Shown piece by piece: positions 47,901 through 55,800 of a stretch of 64,000 nt of DNA. Every line of letters starts with the position of its first letter. The first letter of the stretch is position 1. The DNA is taken from positions 297,988,726 through 298,052,725 of the forward strand of contig CM037877.1 of the NCBI GenBank assembly GCA_021292165.1. The letters are read 5' to 3'. The notes under the pieces are model-generated. The model saw only the letters and a list, made by a program, of their open reading frames with translations, did not search any database and had not been told where the DNA came from. The translations under genes and the position numbers were made by a program. The DNA comes from Shinisaurus crocodilurus (lineage: Eukaryota > Chordata > Lepidosauria > Squamata > Shinisauridae).

Positions 47901-49763
47901 GCTCACATAAGATCTCTGTGTTAATAGAACTGCACTGGCTGCCTGTTAGCTACCGAGCCATGTTCGAGGTTATGGTATTGTCATACAAAGCCCCTAAACA
48001 ACTTGGGACCAGGACATCTAGCACTAGCAGACCGCCTTCCCCGATATATGCCCAACCGACCACCATTAAGATCATCCGAGGACGCCTGGCTGGTCATTCC
48101 AAAATTATCGGAATGTTGTCGTGCAATACTTGGACGGCGGGCCTTCTCGACAGCGGCCCCCACCCTGTGGAAAAGACTCCCTCGTGCAGTTCGGGAGGCA
48201 GACAAGTTTGGCATCTTTTAAATGCCTCCTGAAAATGCAGATGTTCACCCAGGCGTTCCCTGGCCCGTAATTAAATGATCCACCCATGCTTTCCCATTTT
48301 CACTGCTCCTGCACTACGATTATTATCGTACCATAATTATATTGTTTTTAAAATTGTATTTTAAATGTGCTTTTAATATTTATATGGAAACGGCTTGGAG
48401 ATTATTTTTTTTTAAATATTTAGCAGTATATAAATAGTACAAATAAATAAATAAATAAATAAATGAGTGTTGGAGCAGAAAAAAATGTGGTTTTGTGTGT
48501 TGGAGCTCAGACCCCCACCTCTGCCTTCTCCATTCGTTTTTTTTTTTTGGGCAAGTTCCTTTTCTTTTAGTCTCCCCAGTTTGCCTTCTGGGAAACGGGA
48601 GCTTTGTGACTGGCCACGCCCGCCACGGCAGCCATTTTGTGAGAGTGGCCGTGACACCGTCTCGACGTTCCAGATGTGCCCCCCCCGACCCCAAAGGTTT
48701 GGAGACCACCCCCTGCGTGGGTCATAACCCGCCCATTAAAAAAATGGTGGGGTGGGCCGGCCTTCTCCAATGTCTGATCCCCCTCTAGATGTGCAGGAGT
48801 GCACCTCCCATCATTCCCAGCCAGCGTGGGAGCCGTAGTCCCGCCCAACACATCCGGAGGGCACCGGGTGTTGGGAAGGGCCTTTCCAAGGATTCGCGGA
48901 GCGTGGCCCGGGTGGGCCTTTTGCACTGCGACAGAAACGGAGCAGGCGGCTTCTTTGTCTCCCCTTCCTCCGTCCGTCTCCTTCCCTTGCAGCTGAACAC
49001 AGCCATGGACGGATGCATGAGACGCTGGAACTGGCTGAACAGGAGCTCGGAATGGCAGGAGGCCGGCTCTCTGGAAGACAAGGGCACCAAGGGCTGCTTC
49101 TCCACCATCCAGCGGGGCAGTTTCTTCCCAGGAGACGGACTGGCCACCTTATCCCTGTCAGGTACAGCAGGGTGGATCCGCGGCCCAGGGCAGGGAGGGA
49201 CCGGGGGGGGGGGCTGGTGGCCCGCGAGTTTGCGCCGTGCAGGGGGCAGCCGGGACCCCGTGCCTCTCGCCCCCGCGCCGCACAGTACACGGCTGGCTCT
49301 CCGTTCGCTGGGTTTGGGGGAGCTCACAGGAAGCGGGAGGTGTCCACGACGACAGCAAGAGAGCTGTCTTTTGATGAGCTTCCTGGGAACCAACGAACCC
49401 TCAGGCTTACGCAGAGGTGAGTCGCTCCAAGTCCCGTGTGATTTACCTCTGAGTAAATATGCGCCAAGATTGCAGCCGTCTTTCTCACTTTCGGGTCTTG
49501 CGAGTGGGCGCGCCCTGGCTATGTAAAAGGTATATCGTTTTGGGGCGTTTTTATATCTCTCCTTCGTGGACTATTTATACTTTGAAAAATGAACTACTAG
49601 TACGGCATTCTCTTCCAGATATGTTGGCTGGGGGAGGGGGGATTCTGGGAGTTGTAGTCCAACACAACTGGAGGGCACCAGGTTGCAGTAGTAGCATCCC
49701 CGCTAGAAAGATTATTGGTGATCTAGTAGTCAAAGTGGTTTTATAATAGTAGCGGCTGCTTTT

Positions 49764-49803
<40 letters not shown>

Positions 49804-52800
49804 CTACCCGAGGGGTTCCCTTAGAGCAGTGTTCTCCAACCTTGGGTCCCCAGATGTTTTTGGCCTACAACTCCAAGCATGCCCCAGCCACCTATGCTGG
49901 GAGTTGTAGGCCAAAAACATCTGGGGACCCAAGGTTGGAGAGCCCTGCCTTAGAGGGATGGAAAGATGGGCTAAAAATATCTTACAATATCTTTCATCCT
50001 CATCGCTTAGTACTCATAAGAACATAAGCAGAGCTCAGCTGGATCAGGCCAAGGGTCCATCTAGTCCAGCATTCTGTTCACACAGTGGCCAACCAGCTGC
50101 CCACGAGATCCCACAAGCAGGACAGGAGTGCAACGGCACCCTCCCACCCATGTTCCCCAGCAACTGGTGTACATGGGCATACTACCTCTGAGACTGGAGG
50201 TAGCATACAGCCATTAGGACTAGTAGCCATTGCCTGCCTTCTCCTCCATGGATTTGTCCAACCCGCTTTTAAAGCTGTCCAAATTGGTGGCCATCACCAC
50301 ATCTTGTGGAAGTGAATTCCATAGTTTTAACTCTGCGCTGTGTGAAGAAGAAGTCCTTCCTTTTGTCTGTCCTGAATCTCCCACCAATCAGCTTCATAGA
50401 TTTCATAGATCATAGAGTGGGAAGGAGCCTACAAGGCCATCGAGTCCAACCCCCTGCTCAGTGCAGGAAACTAGAGGAGGGGGTCTCCCATCCAAGTAAT
50501 AACCAGGCCTGACCGTGCTTAGCTTTCCACGCTCAGACAAGCTGAGCCGGCGCGAGCCACAGGCCTGTATGCGTTCTCTTATTATGAGAGAGGGAGCTCC
50601 GCTGGCTGGGGCATGCTGGGAGCTGTAGGCCAAAAACATCTGGGGACCCAAGGTTGGAGAACACTGGGTTAAACGATCCGGCCAGGAGGTCCTTCTCCAG
50701 GTAGCCCGAGCGTGTGTGAGAGCCCGGTGTTGTGCGCGCGCATGCCACGGCTCCTCCTGGTCTTTGCTGCAGCGCACAGAGATGTGGCGGACGACGTGGG
50801 GTGTCCCAGCCGCCTCTGCGTGTGCCTCCCTCCCTCGGTGCGCACGTGCTCAGGTTTGGAGGGAAAGTCACAAGCCCAACCCCACATGGAAGGGCAACCC
50901 CAGACACACACACACCCCAAACCCGCCTGCTCCTTCTCTCCTTCCCCTCTGGTCTCCCTCCTAACCTTCATCCTTGCCCCCCTTCGTCTACCCCACTCTC
51001 CACCCTCCCACCACCCACCCAGCATTTTGAACACCCCATCCCCCCCATGGAACTGTGCACCCCTTTATTTCATAGATTTCGTCGGTCATAGAGTTGGAAG
51101 GGGCCTGCAAGGCCATCGAGTCCAACCCCCTGCTCAGTGCAGGAAACTAGAGGAGGGGGGGTCTCCCATCCAAGTAATAACCAGGCCTGACCCTGCTTAG
51201 CTTTCCACGCTCAGACAAGCTGAGCCAGCGTGAGCCACAGGCCTGTATGCGTTCTCTTATTATGAGAGAGGGAGCTCCGCTGGCTGGGGCATGCTGGGAG
51301 TTGTAGGCCCTTTTCCTGTCCAAACCTGCATAGGATTGCGCCTTTAGTATGTTCTAGCAGTAGTTCCCTTTGTGGCAGGGATTACTGCAAGTATAAGTGT
51401 GGAGGAAGAGGGGGGGGCTGGCTGACCCGCCAGACTCCCACCCTTTCCTACTCCAAAGGAGACCCAGCACTTGCCACCATGTGGCCCGGAAGGGGGGGGC
51501 TGGCTGACCCGCCACCACCCCACCCTTGCCTACTGGCAAAGGAACCAAGACCCTCTGAGATCTCAAGGTACCAGACTGCCAGCCTCAGCTGTCTGCAATC
51601 CTACTTGGATCTCTGTTCAGGGACTCGCCTTCAATTCTGTAACCTGGATTTAGATACTGAACTCACAGAGCACTACAAAACCCATGTGGGGTAAAACTAA
51701 ACAAGGTTTATTTCTTGTAGCAATTTACAACAAGATTAGGGAAATGAGAGAAGCACACAAAATAAAGAGAGAGACACTTTAGTACACAGCAAAGCTGCAA
51801 AACAAGAAAACCTGATTCCTTAATAACTCTCAGGCACACACCAGTTACCTGAGGGTGTCTTCTTCAAGGGTTAGATCCAGCACAGTCCTGCCTTTCTAGA
51901 GCCCTCCAACCAGCTAATTTTACCAGGGGCTGCCTGGGGTCGGTTCCTGAGGGGGGCCCCCCCTAAAGGCTCGGGCCCCTCGCTGGCACACTGCCATGGC
52001 TCCAACCAGGCACGCTACCAAAAAAGACTGACCAAGAACAAAGGCTACACGTGGGGAAATAGCTCTTCCCCCTCCCCTTTTCTGTAACCTTCTTGCTTCA
52101 GCCAATCAATTTGAACTTCACCTGGCCAGGCAGGGGGGAGGGAACTGGCCAGGCAGGGGGGAGGGAACTCCTGAGTCATGGCTTGAACTATGCATATGAA
52201 TGCCCTCAGCCTGGCTCCTCCAGACGCCAGGCCCCATCCCATGTTCCATGCACCTTTTGCTTCCTCCCAGCCCCCACCTGGTTTACTCATGAGGAGGCGT
52301 GTGTGTGTGTGTGTGTGTGTGTGTTTGTTTGTTCCTGCATGCATGCATGCAGGAACCCTAAAAACTCTTTTCTCTACACGCTAACTATGCACACCCCACC
52401 CCAGCCGGTTCACACATGAGGTGTGTGTGTGTGTACCCCCAAAGGCTCGTTTCTCCACAATAAGCATCTAAGCAGTGGCCAACCCACCGCGGTAGATAAA
52501 TGTCTCTGTGTGTAATAGCGGCAGCCATCATCTTGGCGTTCTGCACCTTCTCGTAGTAAACCGATGGCAAGTAGGGGAGTAGTGATATCCAGGTATTTCA
52601 GGTCCTGATGGCTCCAGGGTTCGGAGGGCCCTTGGGCAAGACACCCTCCACGGGGGCCCTCCTTCCTTCAACAAGTCCACCTTCTCACCATGGCCACCAG
52701 CCACTCCTCCTCCTCCTCATCACTGCCACCCCTTGAGCAAGAAGGCCGCGGCATCTCCCGGGCCTCCTTCTCTCCGCCACCGTTGCCCGGGCCAGAGCGA

Positions 52801-55800
52801 GAGGCGGGGGAACGAGCAGGTGGCAGCGACGGGGAAGAAGAGGAGCAAGTCCAGGGGGCTCTGGTCGGTGGGCCCCTGCTGGGATCTGGGCCCTCGGGAG
52901 GTGCCCAACTGCGCTGACTGTTGATACCCAGCCGGGGGGTCGTGCTAGCTACCAAAAATACCCGGGGCTCAGGGCCACAGGACAGAAAAAAATGCACAAA
53001 CTTGCGTATGCTCATTTACAGATGCTCTAAAGCAGTGTTCTCCAACCTTGGGTCCCCAGATGTTTTTGGCCTACAACTCCCAGCATGCCCCAGCCAGCTG
53101 CGCTGGCTGGGGCATGCTGGGAGTTGTAAGCCAAAAACATCTGGGGACCCAAGGTTGGAGAACACTGCTCTAAAGTCTCTCTCTCTGTGTGTGTTTGTCT
53201 TTGTAGCCCCCCCCGTCTCCTAAGGACACCCCTATTTGTAAAAGGGGTGTGTGTGGACAGGGGAGAGGAGGGCCTTTGATTGCAGGAAAAAACCTCAGGC
53301 AGAAAGATTCGGGGCAGGGGTGCCAGCAGGAGGCGAAGCCCATGGGGGCCAAGAGCCAGCTCATCCAGGGGGGTCAGATGCAACAGAGATCCTCGGGGGG
53401 GCCCTGTCGCTTTCTTTCAGCGAGCGCCCCTGGACAGCAGGGTGGCGGGGCAGAGGGCCTCCCAGAGAGTCGGGGCTCCAGCCCTAGTGGGCTGCCCCAT
53501 AGCACTGCCCCTGCGCCTGGCCCTGAGGCTACCCCTGGGGGTCAGGGGCGGTATACCTCTGGATGCCCGCTACCGGGGAGGGGCAGACGGAGGGTGCTGT
53601 TCTGGCACTACTTGCGGGTTTCGCATCGGGCCCTCTGGCTGTGGCCACTGTGGGAACAGAGTGCTGGACGCAATAGGCCTTTGGCCTGACCCAGCACGGC
53701 TCTTCTGTCGTTCTTATGCCAACAGTCTCCCTTCTGAGAGTGATGCTGTCGCTTCCCCTCTCGGATTGGTTCTGAAGCCCCCCGGACCGGACCGTCCGTC
53801 ACTAACCGGCTTCCTTCACTCCTCGCACCCCCTTCCCCCATAGACCTCCCCACAGGACTCGGCCCAGCCAACGGGAGCTGGTCCCTGACGGCGGAGATGT
53901 GGGTCAAGGCAGTCCTGCAGTCGGGAACCCTGCTGGCCGTCACCGGCTCGAGGCAGACGCCGGCGCTCCGCTTGGACCTGCAGGACACGGTGAGAACCAC
54001 AGATGGCCCGGAGCCGACTGCTTAGGAGCGAGCAGGTGCCTCTCTGGGTCATGGGACCCACGGCTGAAAGGGGGCATTGGCAGGGAAGGGGCTCCGTCCT
54101 TAAGCATTGAAAGAAGGGACAGGAGTGGAGGGTGGGAGAAGCCTGGCCCCGCGGCTGCTTCCCAGGGCCCCGCGGCTGCTTCCCAGGGCCCCGCTGCTGC
54201 TTCCCAGGGCCCCACGGCTGTTTCCCAGGGCCCCGCTGCTGCTTCCCAGAGCACTGTGTGTCCACTGGTGTCCATAGAAAACTCCCCCCCCCCCGCGCTT
54301 AGCTTGATTGCCGTGCAGGGGGTGATTTTCAAGGGTTTTTTTTTTTACAGCTGGGGAGGGAAGGGCTAACTCTCCCTCTCTGCACATGCTTCTCCTCCAT
54401 AAAACAACAGCAGCAACCCCCAACCCTCTCCCTGCCTGGTAATTAAGCCTAGAAAAGAAAAACTTTTCCCATTGGTTTGGGGATGCTCTGGTGCCAATGA
54501 ACTGAAGAATTTATTTCCTGTGAGATTAGATGGATGGATGAGAAGTGAATCTGCCACTTTGTGAAATGGCTTTGCCACTTGTGAGATTTTAACAAATGCT
54601 AGTAATTGTTTCTACATGTGCATCTATAGATATCAATCAACATATGCACATTTCATGCAGATGAGTGTCCTATGGGCCTAGCGATACTCCTGGTGGAAGG
54701 GAAGGCTCCCAATGGCTACTAGTCACGCCTGTGGTTCACGCTGGCTCAGCTTGTCTGAGCGTGGAAAGCTGAGCAGGGTCAGGCCTGGTTGTTACTACTT
54801 GGATGGGAGACCCCCCCTCCTCTAGTTTCCTGCATTGAGCAGGGGGTTGGACTCGATGGCCTCGTAGGGCCCTTCCGACTCTATGATCCTATGATGGCTA
54901 TGTATTCTCTCCAGCGTCGGCGGCAGTATGCTGGGAAACATGTCCTGACTCATGGCCTGTTTGGGGGCTTCCCAGTTGGGACAGCTGGCTGGCCGCCGTG
55001 CGAACGACAGGCTGGTCCAGAGAGGCCTTGGGCACGATCCAGCATGGCTCATCTGATGTTCTTATGAACGTGGCCAACAGCATAAGAGAACGTGGGTTCA
55101 AGAGGAGGCTGCTGGGGCGGGAAAGTCCAGCAATTTCCAAGGGGCTGCTATTGTTCGGAGAATATTTGTCATCAGGCGATCACTCGTGACCGAGTAAGAT
55201 TGTCTTCCGGGATAAAAGGAGGAAATTCTAAAGAAGATTGTGTAGACTCTAGCGATGATGAGGGGCATAGTAGAACCCCCCTCTCTAGTCCAGAGGTGGG
55301 GAACCTCTTTCAGCCCGGGGACCGAGTTCCACTTCAGCTCTCTGGGGCCACATTCCAGTTGTGGGTGGGGCCAAAGGCAAAAAAAAAAAAGAAAAGAAAA
55401 AAAGAACCAGCCTATTTTAGCTTAAAGCTCTTTCTGCCAACAATTCCGTCTCAGGAGAGGTATTTCTAGCTTTTACAAGGGGGTGGGGTGGAAATGCACA
55501 GAAACCACCAAACGGTTAGTGGTTGGGAGAAAGGGGGCGGGGCTGGGGGAAGGGGCGAGGCCCCCAGGTGGTCTGGATTTGGTCCCCGGGGCCCTGCTCC
55601 GATCTGAGTCCATCACGCATCTCTCCAAAGAAGGAGGCGGGCAGGAGGCGCTCCGCTCTTACAGAATTGTTGTTGGGGGATCTTTGCCGTGGGGCCATCG
55701 CCGGCCAAGATCCACCGCCCGGAAGGGGCCCAACGGCAGGGCCGGATTAAGAGCATTATGGGCCTGGTGCTGAGGATTTTGGTGGGCCTTTTTATGGAAA

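Noticed and set aside
54724..54894. 5S rRNA gene
   Set aside because: The 5S similarity covers only the promoter-containing half and is followed by a CR1 tail in every copy, so these are SINEs, not functional 5S genes.
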